This document shows positions 16,170 to 23,891 of a stretch of 64,000 nt of DNA, piece after piece. Where the stretch lies: NCBI RefSeq assembly GCF_002742635.1, contig NZ_PEGF01000002.1:1860001-1924000 (forward strand), in the 5' to 3' direction. This DNA comes from Caulobacter sp. X. GTDB taxonomy: Bacteria > Pseudomonadota > Alphaproteobacteria > Caulobacterales > Caulobacteraceae. Every line of letters starts with the position of its first letter. Position 1 is the stretch's first letter. The position numbers and the translations under genes were made by a program. The notes beneath the pieces were generated by a model. That model worked only from the letters and a program-made list of their open reading frames with translations, did not search any database and had not been told where the DNA came from.

Positions 16170-17416
16170 CCGACCTGGCCTGGATCGAGGGCGCGGTCGT
16201 CGCCGCTCGCCCCCAGGCCATGGCGGCGCTGCTGCGCTACTTCCGCGACATGGACGCGGCCGAGGAGGCGTTCCAGGACGCCTGCCTGCGGGCGCTGAAG
16301 GCCTGGCCCAGGAACGGCCCGCCGCGAGATCCGACGGCCTGGCTGATCATGGTCGGCCGCAACGCCGCTATCGACGCCGTCCGCAAGACCAGCCGCAACG
16401 CCCCGCTGCCGCCCGAGGAGCTGCTCTCGGATCTCGAGGACGCCGAGGCCGACGCGGCCGAGCGGCTGGATGGCTCGCACTATCGCGATGACGTCCTGCG
16501 CCTGCTGTTCATCTGCTGCCATCCCGACCTGCCGGCCACCCAGCAGATCGCGCTCGCCCTGCGCATCGTCTCGGGCCTCACCGTTCGCGAGATCGCCCGC
16601 GCTTTCCTGGTGGGCGAGGGCGCCATGGAGCAGCGGATCACCCGCGCCAAGGCCAGGATCGGCGCCGGCGACGCGCCGTTCGAGGCGCCGGGACCGGTGG
16701 AGCGCGCCCAGCGCTTCGCGGCCGTGGCGGCCATGATCTACCTCGTGTTCAACGAGGGCTATTCGGCCGGCCGCCGGGCGGCGGAAGCGCGCAGCGGGCT
16801 CTGCGACGAGGCGATCCGGCTGGCCCGTCTGCTGCTGCGGCTGTTCCCGGCCGAGCCGGAGATGATGGGCCTGACCGCCTTGCTTCTGCTGCAGCACGCC
16901 CGCGCCGAGGCGCGCTTCGCCGCCGACGGAACCGCCATCCTGCTTGAGGATCAGGATCGAAGCCTCTGGAATCGCAAGATGATCGGCGAGAGCCTCGCCC
17001 TGATCGACAAGGCCATGCTCAAGCGCGATCCCGGGCCGTACCAGGTGCAGGCCGCGATCGCCGCCCTGCATGCGCGGGCGGCGCGGCCCGAGGATACCGA
17101 CTGGCGCGGCATCGACCAGCTCTACGCCACCCTGGAGATCATGCAGCCCTCGCCGGTGGTGACCCTGAACCGCGCGGTCGCGACGGCCAAGGTGCGCGGG
17201 CCCGAGGCCGCCCTGGCCATGGTCGAACCGTTGGGCGCGCGGCTGGACGGCTATTTCCACTATCACGGCGCGCGGGGGGCTTTCCTGCTGCAAGCCGGAC
17301 GCCCTCGTGAGGCGCGTCAGGCGTTCGACCGCGCCATCGCCCTGGCCAACACCGCCGCGGAAGCCGCCAGCATCCGCCAGTATCTCGATCGCCTGGCGGC
17401 CGAGGCGGGCGCGTGA
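16166..17416 (+). CDS. ECF42-type RNA polymerase sigma factor with C-terminal extension
   Basis: 416 residues. Region 2 (about 10-90, YFRDMDAAEEAFQDACLRAL) and region 4 (about 110-175, LALRIVSGLTVREIARAFLV) are followed by a ~230-residue helical C-terminal domain (RYFRL-free, with repeated helical pairs such as AALHARAARPEDTDWRGIDQ) that is typical of ECF42 and predicted TPR-like. ECF42 members have no anti-sigma factor; the C-terminal extension is required for activity in published work on the group. The preceding DGPF gene overlaps by 4 nt. The target promoter of ECF42 factors is usually their own DGPF operon. Confidence 0.88.
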   Translation: MTDLAWIEGAVVAARPQAMAALLRYFRDMDAAEEAFQDACLRALKAWPRNGPPRDPTAWLIMVGRNAAIDAVRKTSRNAPLPPEELLSDLEDAEADAAERLDGSHYRDDVLRLLFICCHPDLPATQQIALALRIVSGLTVREIARAFLVGEGAMEQRITRAKARIGAGDAPFEAPGPVERAQRFAAVAAMIYLVFNEGYSAGRRAAEARSGLCDEAIRLARLLLRLFPAEPEMMGLTALLLLQHARAEARFAADGTAILLEDQDRSLWNRKMIGESLALIDKAMLKRDPGPYQVQAAIAALHARAARPEDTDWRGIDQLYATLEIMQPSPVVTLNRAVATAKVRGPEAALAMVEPLGARLDGYFHYHGARGAFLLQAGRPREARQAFDRAIALANTAAEAASIRQYLDRLAAEAGA

Positions 17417-17430
17417 GTGCTCATTCAAAT

Positions 17431-17445
17431 GTTCTTGAAATGTTC
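17431..17445 (+). promoter_or_regulatory. LexA (SOS) operator
   Basis: GTTC-TTGAAAT-GTTC, an exact match to the alphaproteobacterial LexA box GTTC-N7-GTTC, 24-38 nt before the start codon of the PA0069-like radical SAM gene. Its position could cover the promoter of that gene. Confidence 0.75.
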
Positions 17446-17468
17446 TCGTGACGTGACATGATCGCGTC

Positions 17469-18569
17469 ATGGCTCAGGCGGCGAACATCAAGGGCGCGGT
17501 TCCCAATGGCCCCGTTCCCAGGGGGCGGGGCGCGCGCTCCAACCGGTCGGGACGTTTCGAGGCTTTGGAGCGTGAGGCCTTCGACGACGGCTGGGGCGAG
17601 GAGGAAGAGCCCAAGCAGCTGAAGACCGAGCTTCAGCCGATGAAGTCGCGGACGATCATCGCCCGCAACCAGAGCCCGGACGTCGGCTTCGACCGCTCGA
17701 TCAATCCCTATCGCGGCTGCAGCCACGGCTGCATCTACTGCTATGCGCGGCCCAACCACGCCTATCTCGGCCTCTCACCGGGCCTGGACTTCGAGAGCAA
17801 GATCTTCTTCAAGCCGCACGCGGGCGAGCTGCTGGAAAAGGAGCTGGCCAAGCCCAGCTACACGCCCGCGACGATCCATATCGGCGGCGACACCGACCCT
17901 TATCAGCCGGACGAGAAACAGTTGCGGGTGACCCGGCAGGTGATCGACGTGCTGGAGCGCTACAGCCACCCGTTCACGATCATCACCAAGTCGGCGCTGA
18001 TCCTGCGCGATCTGGACATCTATGCTCGGCTGGCCCAGCGGAAGCTGACGCGGGTGGCGATCTCGATCACGACCCTGGACCGCAAGCTGGCCCGCAGCAT
18101 GGAGCCGCGCGCGGCCACGCCCGGCAAGCGGATCGAGGCGGTGCGGCGGCTGACCGAGGCGGGCGTGCCGGTGACGGTGATGTTCGCCCCGGCGATCCCC
18201 GGCCTCAACGACCACGAGGTGGAGGCGGTGCTGGAGGCCTCGGCCAAGGCTGGCGCGCGCGGCGCCGGCTATGTCGCCCTGCGCCTGCCGCGCGAGATCG
18301 CCCAGCTGTTCGAGGAGTGGCTGGAGACCGACCATCCCGACCGCGCGCGCCGGGTGATGTCGCTGGTGCGCCAGGTGCGGCGGGGCGAGACCTATCGCTC
18401 GGGCTGGGGCGAGCGGATGACCGGCGAGGGACCGGTCGCCGAGGTCCTGCGCCAGCGCTTCCACCTGGCGGTCAAGAAGTTCGGCCTGGACCAGCCTTGG
18501 GCGCCGCTGGACTGCGGCCAGTTCCAGCGGCCGGTGCTGGGCGGGGCGCAGATGGACTTGTTCGGCTAG
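17469..18569 (+). CDS. PA0069-family radical SAM protein (SplB-like)
   Basis: 366 residues. The radical-SAM cluster motif is CSHGCIYC (Cys84, Cys88, Cys91) and the family signature RSINPYRGCSHGCIYCYARP is intact; HIGGDTDPYQPDEKQLRVTR and FTIITKSALILRD are also diagnostic. PA0069-family proteins are distant relatives of spore photoproduct lyase but their reaction is unproven. The N-terminal 60 residues are basic and probably flexible. An exact LexA box immediately upstream makes a DNA-damage role plausible, which would fit the SplB similarity. The gene is monocistronic, starting 52 nt after the sigma factor. Confidence 0.9.
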   Translation: MAQAANIKGAVPNGPVPRGRGARSNRSGRFEALEREAFDDGWGEEEEPKQLKTELQPMKSRTIIARNQSPDVGFDRSINPYRGCSHGCIYCYARPNHAYLGLSPGLDFESKIFFKPHAGELLEKELAKPSYTPATIHIGGDTDPYQPDEKQLRVTRQVIDVLERYSHPFTIITKSALILRDLDIYARLAQRKLTRVAISITTLDRKLARSMEPRAATPGKRIEAVRRLTEAGVPVTVMFAPAIPGLNDHEVEAVLEASAKAGARGAGYVALRLPREIAQLFEEWLETDHPDRARRVMSLVRQVRRGETYRSGWGERMTGEGPVAEVLRQRFHLAVKKFGLDQPWAPLDCGQFQRPVLGGAQMDLFG

Positions 18570-18622
18570 GAGGGCGACGCTCGACAGGCCTTTGCGCTCA
18601 ACACGCCTTCTAAGAACCCTGA

Positions 18623-18758
18623 CTTCCTGGGCCTTGTGCCCAGGACCCATGGTGGCGGTGGGCTCTGACATCGAGGAGAACAGGAGCTGAGAGGCCAAGG
18701 TCCCTTTTCGAATGCAACGGCCACGGAACGATGGATCCTGGGCACAGGGCCCAGGAAG
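18623..18758. repeat. Long imperfect inverted repeat, 28-nt arms
   Basis: Arms at 18623-18650 and 18731-18758 match in 26 of 28 positions as reverse complements, separated by 80 nt. Each arm itself contains a small palindrome CCTGGGC / GCCCAGG, so the element can form either two local hairpins or one long stem. Located between the radical SAM gene and the small orphan gene. Confidence 0.85.
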
Positions 18759-18835
18759 GCGGGTCTTACATGTCGATCCGGCCAAGGCTTGGCTTTGTCG
18801 CTTGACCCCGAGCGGCCCGCTGGCGAAGCAAGGGC

Positions 18836-19294
18836 ATGATCTCCGTCGTGCTGCTCGCTTCCGAGGACCTGCCGGGTCTGGCCGCCCAGATGGCCATGCT
18901 GGTGCCCGCCGCCGTCGATGGCCTGGTCAAGGAGGTGATCGTCGTTGGTCAGTCCGCGCCAGGCGTCGAGGCCTTGGTCGAGGACAGTGGGGCTCGGTTG
19001 GTTTCCCTTGAGGGCGATGCGGCGGCCTGCTTCGCGGCGGGCGCGGCGGCGGCGCGCGGCGACTGGGTCCTGACCCTGCGCGCGGCGCCGGCCTTGCGCG
19101 AGGGCTGGCGCGAGCCGGTCGAGAAGCACCTGGCGGGAGGCGGCGGGACCGCGGCGGCTCTGGCCGCGCCGGGGGGGCTGTTCGCCAGGCCATTGCACGG
19201 GGTGCTCGTCCGGCGTCTCGACTGGCCGGCGAGCGGCGGCGGTGACGAGCGGGCGCTCGCCAAGGTGCTTAAAGCGCGGCGTCTGGCCTACTAG
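18836..19294 (+). CDS. Small glycosyltransferase-like or Rossmann-like protein, hypothetical
   Basis: 152 residues, MISVVLLASEDLPGLAAQMA onward. The N-terminal strand-helix pattern and VKEVIVVGQSAPGVEALVED resemble the first Rossmann half of family-2 glycosyltransferases, and AAGAAAARGDWVLTLRAA resembles the helix and strand before the DxD motif, but no DxD metal site is present. It is therefore either a degenerate relative or an unrelated fold. It starts 267 nt after the radical SAM gene with GAAGCAAGGG upstream and is bracketed by two long inverted repeats (18623-18758 and 19310-19428), which leave it transcriptionally isolated. Function unknown. Confidence 0.6.
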   Translation: MISVVLLASEDLPGLAAQMAMLVPAAVDGLVKEVIVVGQSAPGVEALVEDSGARLVSLEGDAAACFAAGAAAARGDWVLTLRAAPALREGWREPVEKHLAGGGGTAAALAAPGGLFARPLHGVLVRRLDWPASGGGDERALAKVLKARRLAY

Positions 19295-19309
19295 CTCTTT
19301 TCCGCCGAT

Positions 19310-19428
19310 CTCCCCGCCGAAGGCCGGGGTCCAGATCGAATTCAGAGCGTACGGGCTTTAGCGAGGTGGGCTGGCGCATTCACGCCAACTGCGCAGGACG
19401 AATCTGGGCCCCGGCCTTCGCCGGGGAG
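19310..19428. repeat. Long imperfect inverted repeat, 27-nt arms
   Basis: Arms 19310-19336 and 19402-19428 are reverse complements at 25 of 27 positions, 65 nt apart, each with an inner palindrome (CCCCGCCGAAGGCCGGGG type). The sequence differs from the repeat at 18623, but the layout is the same. It separates the small orphan gene from the convergent lytic transglycosylase and may also serve as a bidirectional terminator. Confidence 0.85.
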
Positions 19429-19446
19429 GGCGGAAGTGGTCCGTTC

Positions 19447-21126
19447 CTACGGCAGACCGCTGACCAGCTCGCCGATCGAGGTCGCCTGCTGCACCTTGGG
19501 ATCCAGGCGGAAATCGACCAGCCGCGCGCCGCTGGCGACGGCGTCCAGGGTGCGGTTCTCGGCCCCCATCAGCCGGCGATAGGTCCAGTAGCTGGCCATC
19601 ACCTTCTCGACATAGTTGCGGGTCTCCTGGAACGGCAGGCTCTCGATCAGCAACAGGCTGTCGCAGTCGCCGCCCAGTTGCTGGAGCGTGCGGTTCAGCG
19701 TGCCCGGCCCGCCGTTATAGGCGGCGACGGCGCGCAGGATGTCGGGGCTCTGCAGGCCGCGATCCATCAGCCAGGTGAAATAGTCTTGGCCGACCCGCAG
19801 GTTGAAGGCCGGATCGAACAGCGGCGTGTTGTCGGCCAGCAGCTTGTCGTCGCCGGCGGCGCGAGCGGCGGCGACGGGCATCACCTGCATCAGCCCCACG
19901 GCGCCGGCGTTCGAGACGGCCAGCGGGTCGAAGCGGCTCTCCTGGCGCACCAAGGCGTAGACCAGGGCCTTGTCCAGCGTGAAGCCGCCAATCGGCTCCA
20001 GGGCGGGCAGGGGATAGTCCTCGCCGCCGACCCGGCGCATCGGCCGGCCGGCGTTCAGGGGCGCGTTGGCGTTGAGCGCGAGGGCCAGGGTCGTCCAGTC
20101 GCCGCGCAGGGTCTCTGTGTCGGCCAGGGAAAGGCCGGCGCGCAGCTCCTCGCCCGCCTCGCGCCAGCGGCCGATCTGGGCCAGGGCGGCGGCGCGATGG
20201 GCGCGCGGATCCGAGCGCAGCAGGCGCTCCAGCGAGGCGCTGTCCGGTCCGGCGTAAGAGGCGCGGGTGATCAGGGCCGCGATCGGGTCTTCCAGGTCGT
20301 CGGTCGTCGCCAGGCCTGTCAGCGCCAGCTGCCGCGCGGCGATCATGCCGTAGAAGGTGTGCGGCGCGGCGCTGGCCTTGACCAGGAATTGGCGGGCGCG
20401 ATCCTCGCCGCCGGCCTGACTGGCCGCGCGCGCGGCCCAGAAGGCGCCGGCGGCGCGCATCCATTCGTCTTGATTGGGATCGTCGGCGACCTGCTCGAAG
20501 AACCGCTGGGCCTGGGCGGCCTCGCCCAGGCGATAGGCCGACAGCCCCGCGATCCACCGCTCGCCGCTGGCGACGGCCAGCGCATAGGCGCGGCGGATGT
20601 CGCCGGAATAGTAGGCCTCCCGCGCGGCGCGTCCCTTGTCGGCGGCCGGCGGACCGCGATCGCCGGCGACGAACAGCGCCGGGATGAGCGGCGACGCGAC
20701 GCGCTTGCCGGACGGCTTGCGCTTGATCGCCAGGGCGTAGACGCGCTCGGCGCCCGCTTCGTCGGCATAGCGATCCAGCCAGCCGGCCAGCTCGTCATAG
20801 CGGGCCGAATACAGCGTCGGATGCATCAGCCTGGCGAAGGCCAAGCGTCCGGCCAGACTGCGGTCCCGGACATTGGCGAAGGCGGCCTCGGCGGCGTCGA
20901 AGTCACCGCGATCCGTGGCGGCGAAGGCGGCGCGATAGGCGCGCGCGTCGTCCTGCGACAGGGGTTCGAGCGCGCTGGCGTGCGCGACCGTGAAGCATAG
21001 GAAGACGGCCGAGACGACGGCCAGAGCGCGAGTCCAAAGCGGCAAATGCTGTCCGCGCCCCCGAAGCCGCGCGTCCCCGTTCAACTGGTGGGGGAAACTT
21101 CTAGTGGGGGCGTTCGGGCCGATCAA
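19447..21126 (-). CDS. Soluble lytic murein transglycosylase
   Basis: 559 residues. A long helical superhelix (about 55-370, TPR-like as in Slt70) precedes the C-terminal goose-type lysozyme domain with catalytic Glu396 in ALVRQESRFDP, then GAVGLMQVMP and AVAAYNGGPG. It cleaves peptidoglycan between MurNAc and GlcNAc in the periplasm. The hydrophobic segment LAVVSAVFLCFTVAHA (36-51) is a signal peptide preceded by an unusually long basic stretch; the listed ATG overlaps the upstream uracil-DNA glycosylase gene by 26 nt, and an in-frame TTG at 21045 would give a conventional signal peptide, so the true start is uncertain. Confidence 0.88.
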   Translation of the reverse strand: MIGPNAPTRSFPHQLNGDARLRGRGQHLPLWTRALAVVSAVFLCFTVAHASALEPLSQDDARAYRAAFAATDRGDFDAAEAAFANVRDRSLAGRLAFARLMHPTLYSARYDELAGWLDRYADEAGAERVYALAIKRKPSGKRVASPLIPALFVAGDRGPPAADKGRAAREAYYSGDIRRAYALAVASGERWIAGLSAYRLGEAAQAQRFFEQVADDPNQDEWMRAAGAFWAARAASQAGGEDRARQFLVKASAAPHTFYGMIAARQLALTGLATTDDLEDPIAALITRASYAGPDSASLERLLRSDPRAHRAAALAQIGRWREAGEELRAGLSLADTETLRGDWTTLALALNANAPLNAGRPMRRVGGEDYPLPALEPIGGFTLDKALVYALVRQESRFDPLAVSNAGAVGLMQVMPVAAARAAGDDKLLADNTPLFDPAFNLRVGQDYFTWLMDRGLQSPDILRAVAAYNGGPGTLNRTLQQLGGDCDSLLLIESLPFQETRNYVEKVMASYWTYRRLMGAENRTLDAVASGARLVDFRLDPKVQQATSIGELVSGLP

Positions 21127-21919
21127 GCCGTTCGGTTAATGTCAGAAGATCTTGCCACGCCTTCTTTTTCTGGGCCGGCGTCCGCAACAGGAAGGCCGGA
21201 TGCAGCGTCGGCATGGCGGGCAGTTCGGTGGCCTTGTCCTCGGACAGCCACTCGAACCAGCGACCGCGCATCGACAGGATGCCCTCGTCGCGTTTCAGCA
21301 TGGCCTTGGCCGAGGCGCCGCCAGCCAGCAGCAGCATCTTGGGCTTCACCAGAGCGATTGCACGCTCGACGAATGGTGCGCAGACGGCTTGCTCCTGCGG
21401 CGTCGGCGTGCGGTTGCCGGGCGGCCGCCAGAAGACGGTGTTGGTGATGAAGACGCGGCCTTCCAGGCCGGCGGCTTTCAGCATGCGGTCCAGCAGCTTG
21501 CCGGCGCGGCCGACGAAGGGCTGGCCTTGCGCGTCTTCGTCCGCGCCGGGGCCTTCGCCGATGATCATCAGCGGCGCATCGGCGACGCCTCGCGAGAACA
21601 CGGCCTGCTTGGCGCCCTGGGTCTTCAGCGGGCAGCCGTCGAAGGCGGCGATGGCGGCGGCCAGGCTTTCGAGATCCTGGCAGGCGGCCGCGGCGGCCTT
21701 GGCGGCGGCGATCGCCGTTCCGACGTCGGGGCCCCGCACGGCGGCCAGGCCTGGACGCGTCGGCGGCGGGGGAGGCGGCGGCTGGCTCTTGGCCCGCAGC
21801 ATCGCCACGCCCTCGGCCAGCCGATCGATCGGCGCGTCGGCGTACGAGGCCTCGACGCCCGCGTCGGCCCAGAAGGCCAGCAGGCTCTCGACGGCGCGTT
21901 GATCGACGGCGGGGCTCAT
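21101..21919 (-). CDS. Uracil-DNA glycosylase family 4-like protein
   Basis: 272 residues. Glycosylase motifs are present: LMIIGEGPGADEDAQGQPFV (motif A), ITNTVFWRPPGNRTPTP, and TLHPAFLLRTP (the HPS-like motif). They indicate removal of uracil from DNA. In family-4 enzymes four cysteines hold a [4Fe-4S] cluster; here only CPLK and the Cys in QAVCAPF are kept, while the expected first Cys and the one after NTV are replaced (F-D-G and F-W). This cluster-less variant is common, from memory, in alphaproteobacteria. The first ~75 residues are an extra region with an eight-proline run. It overlaps the transglycosylase downstream by 26 nt. Confidence 0.85.
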   Translation of the reverse strand: MSPAVDQRAVESLLAFWADAGVEASYADAPIDRLAEGVAMLRAKSQPPPPPPPTRPGLAAVRGPDVGTAIAAAKAAAAACQDLESLAAAIAAFDGCPLKTQGAKQAVFSRGVADAPLMIIGEGPGADEDAQGQPFVGRAGKLLDRMLKAAGLEGRVFITNTVFWRPPGNRTPTPQEQAVCAPFVERAIALVKPKMLLLAGGASAKAMLKRDEGILSMRGRWFEWLSEDKATELPAMPTLHPAFLLRTPAQKKKAWQDLLTLTERLDRPERPH

Positions 21920-22131
21920 GTCACCGTCATAAAGGGTGAAGACCCAAAAAGTCAGCGGTTTTGGCGGAGTCGCTCACCGAATTCGGAACCAGGGGGCGTC
22001 GGGATGGCCTTGTCTACGCTGCGGCGCAGCGAAAAATTGCGGCGGACGCTTGACCGCCTCCGCGTCACGTTCGGATAAGCTGTGATTCAAACAGTCATAA
22101 GACGGGCCGGAGGGCCCAGCCGGGAGAACCC

Positions 22132-23802
22132 ATGAGCGAAGACCTCGAACGCGAGTCGATGGAGTACGACGTCGTGATCGTCGGCGGCGGTCCCGCGGGG
22201 CTCTCGGCCGCGATCCGCCTGAAGCAGATGGCCGCCAAGGCCGGGACCGACATCTCGGTCGCCCTGCTGGAAAAGGGCTCGGAAGTCGGCGCGCACATCC
22301 TGTCGGGCGCCGTGATCGACCCCAAGGGCCTGGCCGAACTCTTCCCGAACTGGAAGGAAGAGGGCGCGCCGCTCGAGACGCCGGTCACCAAGGACCGCTT
22401 CAAGCTGCTGGGCCCGCAGGGCGAGCTTTCCCTGCCCATGTGGGCGATGCCGCCCTTCATGCACAACCACGGCTGCTACATCGCCTCGCTGGCCAACGTC
22501 ACCCGCTGGCTGGCGACCAAGGCCGAGGAGCTGGGCGTCGAGATCTATCCGGGCTTCGCGGCTTCGGATCTGGTCTGGAACGCGGACGGCTCGGTCAAGG
22601 GCGTGGTGGTCGGCGTCGTCGGGATCGCCAAGGACGGCCACCACAAGCCGGACTATCAGCCGGGCATGGAGCTGCACGGCAAGTACGTGTTCATCGCCGA
22701 GGGCGTGCGCGGCTCGCTGGCCAAGCAACTGATCGCCAAGTTCAACCTCGACGCCGGCAAGTCGCCGCAGAAGTACGGCATCGGCATCAAGGAGCTGTGG
22801 CAGGTCCCGCCCGAGAAGCACCAGCCGGGCTTGGCCGAGCACACCACCGGCTGGCCGCTGGACAACAAGACCGGCGGCGGCAGCTTCATGTACCACTTCG
22901 GGGACAACTACGTGGCCATCGGCTACGTCGTGCACCTGAACTACAAGAACCCCTGGCTGTCGCCATTCGACGAGTTCCAGCGCTTCAAGCAGCACCCGAC
23001 CGTGCGTCCGCACCTGGAAGGCGGCAAGCGCATCGCCTACGGCGCGCGGGCCATCACCGAGGGCGGCTACCAGTCCGTGCCGAAGCTGATCTTCCCGGGC
23101 GGCGCGCTGATCGGCTGCTCGGCCGGCTTCGTCAACGTGCCACGCATCAAGGGCAGCCACAACGCCGTCAAGACCGGCATGCTGGCCGCCGAGGCCGCGT
23201 TCGAGGCGGTCCAGGCTGGCCGCGCCAGCGACGAGCTGACCGCCTACCAGACGTCCTACGAAAACTCGTGGGTCGCCAAGGAGCTGAAGGTCGTCCGCAA
23301 CGCCAAGCCGCTGCTGGGCAAGTTCGGCACCGCCTTGGGCGGCGCGTTCGGCATGCTGGACATGTGGACCAACCACCTGTTCGGCTTCTCGTTCTTCGGC
23401 ACGATGAAGCACGATAAGACCGACGCGGCCTCGACGGGCCTGGCCAAGGACTACAAGCCGATCGTCTATCCCAAGCCCGATGGCGTGATCAGCTTCGACA
23501 AGCTCTCGTCTGTGTTCCTGTCGGCCACCAACCACGAGGAAGACCAGCCGGCGCACCTGAAGCTGAAGGACCCGTCGATCCCGATCGCGGTGAACCTGCC
23601 CAAGTACGGCGAGCCGGCGCGTCTGTACTGCCCGGCCGGCGTCTACGAGGTGCTCTACAACGAGCAAGGGTCCGATCCGCGCTTCCAGATCAACGCCCAG
23701 AACTGCGTCCACTGCAAAACCTGCGACATCAAGGATCCGTCGCAGAACATCGTCTGGACCACGCCGGAAGGCGGCGGCGGACCGAACTATCCGAACATGT
23801 AG
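22132..23802 (+). CDS. Electron transfer flavoprotein-ubiquinone oxidoreductase
   Basis: 556 residues; passes electrons from reduced ETF (fed by acyl-CoA and amino-acid dehydrogenases) to ubiquinone at the inner membrane. The FAD-binding motif DVVIVGGGPAGLSAAIRLKQ is at residues 11-30, and the C-terminal [4Fe-4S] ligands are in RLYCPAGVYEV and QNCVHCKTCDIKDPSQN. A surface helix region (LGGAFGMLDMWTNHLFGFSF) fits monotopic membrane contact. Length and layout match the mitochondrial and alphaproteobacterial enzyme. GGGAGA lies before the ATG. It would serve the acyl-CoA dehydrogenase at 41478 elsewhere in the window. Confidence 0.95.
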   Translation: MSEDLERESMEYDVVIVGGGPAGLSAAIRLKQMAAKAGTDISVALLEKGSEVGAHILSGAVIDPKGLAELFPNWKEEGAPLETPVTKDRFKLLGPQGELSLPMWAMPPFMHNHGCYIASLANVTRWLATKAEELGVEIYPGFAASDLVWNADGSVKGVVVGVVGIAKDGHHKPDYQPGMELHGKYVFIAEGVRGSLAKQLIAKFNLDAGKSPQKYGIGIKELWQVPPEKHQPGLAEHTTGWPLDNKTGGGSFMYHFGDNYVAIGYVVHLNYKNPWLSPFDEFQRFKQHPTVRPHLEGGKRIAYGARAITEGGYQSVPKLIFPGGALIGCSAGFVNVPRIKGSHNAVKTGMLAAEAAFEAVQAGRASDELTAYQTSYENSWVAKELKVVRNAKPLLGKFGTALGGAFGMLDMWTNHLFGFSFFGTMKHDKTDAASTGLAKDYKPIVYPKPDGVISFDKLSSVFLSATNHEEDQPAHLKLKDPSIPIAVNLPKYGEPARLYCPAGVYEVLYNEQGSDPRFQINAQNCVHCKTCDIKDPSQNIVWTTPEGGGGPNYPNM

Positions 23803-23823
23803 GAGCAGTCCCTGACGCGCTCG

Positions 23824-23855
23824 AAAGCCTCCCGGTCCTGGCCGGGAGGCTTTTT
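23824..23855 (+). terminator. Intrinsic terminator after ETF-QO
   Basis: AAAGCCTCCCGG / CCGGGAGGCTTT, a perfect 12-bp stem with a 6-nt loop and a T5 tract, 21 nt after the stop codon. Confidence 0.92.
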
Positions 23856-23891
23856 GTTGCGGACCGCCTCGAAACCTCCGAGGGTGCGGCC

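Noticed and set aside
19366..21000. 544-residue plus-strand frame over the lytic transglycosylase
   Set aside because: Glutamine/alanine/glycine-rich translation typical of the opposite frame in a high-GC gene.
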